This document shows, piece after piece, positions 12,533 to 12,552 of a stretch of DNA of 12,552 nucleotides (positions within the stretch are counted from its first letter, which is position 1; each line of letters starts with the position of its first letter). A program made the position numbers and the translations under genes. The notes under the pieces are model-generated. The model saw only the letters and a list, made by a program, of their open reading frames with translations, ran no database searches and was not told the DNA's origin. The stretch comes from Solobacterium sp. (GTDB taxonomy: Bacteria; Bacillota_I; Bacilli_A; Erysipelotrichales; Erysipelotrichaceae), in the NCBI GenBank assembly GCA_015256455.1, contig JABZMB010000039.1, positions 1 through 12,552 on the forward strand, read 5' to 3'.

Positions 12533-12552
12533 ATGAAATATATTGTATGTGA
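12533..12552 (+). CDS. Start of a truncated gene at the window edge
   Basis: Only six codons are visible (MKYIVC) before the window ends, so nothing can be said about function. The start is inferred from a promoter whose -10 ends six bases upstream; there is no SD, as at 2873 and 3720. Confidence 0.45.

Noticed and set aside
1..12552. Search for CRISPR arrays, IS elements, att sites, tRNA genes, toxin-antitoxin or defence genes
   Set aside because: No regularly spaced repeats, transposase motifs, long inverted or direct repeats or tRNA-like cloverleaf were seen; the genes are housekeeping or metabolic.

Overview
The window looks like ordinary chromosome from a low-GC Gram-positive fermenter. 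It is AT-rich and gene-dense, with Shine-Dalgarno (SD) sequences of the AAGGAGG type, TGG for Trp and TGA used as a stop (yggS), which excludes a Mycoplasma-like code. It also carries an ECF folate transporter subunit under a THF riboswitch, and a fused AdhE behind a Rex-type operator. The gene set would fit an Erysipelotrichia-like Firmicute, but that placement is inference. I see no phage, IS element, CRISPR, tRNA or rRNA.

Left part, minus strand (about 105-3683). The operon yggS - class I aminotransferase - zinc phospholipase C-like protein reads leftwards from a promoter at 2880-2908 and ends at a bidirectional terminator (81-106), which also closes a truncated plus-strand gene (1-80). 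Upstream of it lies folT, with its own strong promoter, a tetrahydrofolate riboswitch and a hairpin that buries its SD.

Middle, plus strand (3703-8534). There are two consecutive transcription units, each ending in a clear terminator. Unit 1 is trhP1 - trhP2 - a SpoU/TrmH methyltransferase: the first two are U32-family proteins for tRNA 5-hydroxyuridine formation. Unit 2 is a class I SAM methyltransferase - a second SpoU/TrmH methyltransferase (YsgA-like) - a small ParB-like protein. Three of these six genes are likely RNA-modification factors and two more, being methyltransferases, act or could act on RNA.

Right part. The large adhE gene (minus) has a promoter with a Rex-type operator near +1 and a cre-like CcpA site upstream, so it is probably controlled by NADH/NAD and carbon status. 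Beyond it, acylphosphatase (minus) and a peptidase S51-like protein lacking its nucleophile (plus) diverge from overlapping promoters. A new gene starts at 12533.

The most unusual signals are regulatory. (1) At least four starts (2873, 3720, 7374, 12533) have a -10 box ending only 6-8 nt before the ATG and no SD, so their mRNAs would be leaderless or nearly so. (2) folT has an 11-bp alternative stem that competes with its SD-blocking hairpin. (3) An 8-bp hairpin sits between the SD and ATG of the phospholipase-like gene. (4) A perfect SD plus ATG sits inside adhE exactly at the junction of its two enzyme domains. I found no wholly new multi-gene system.
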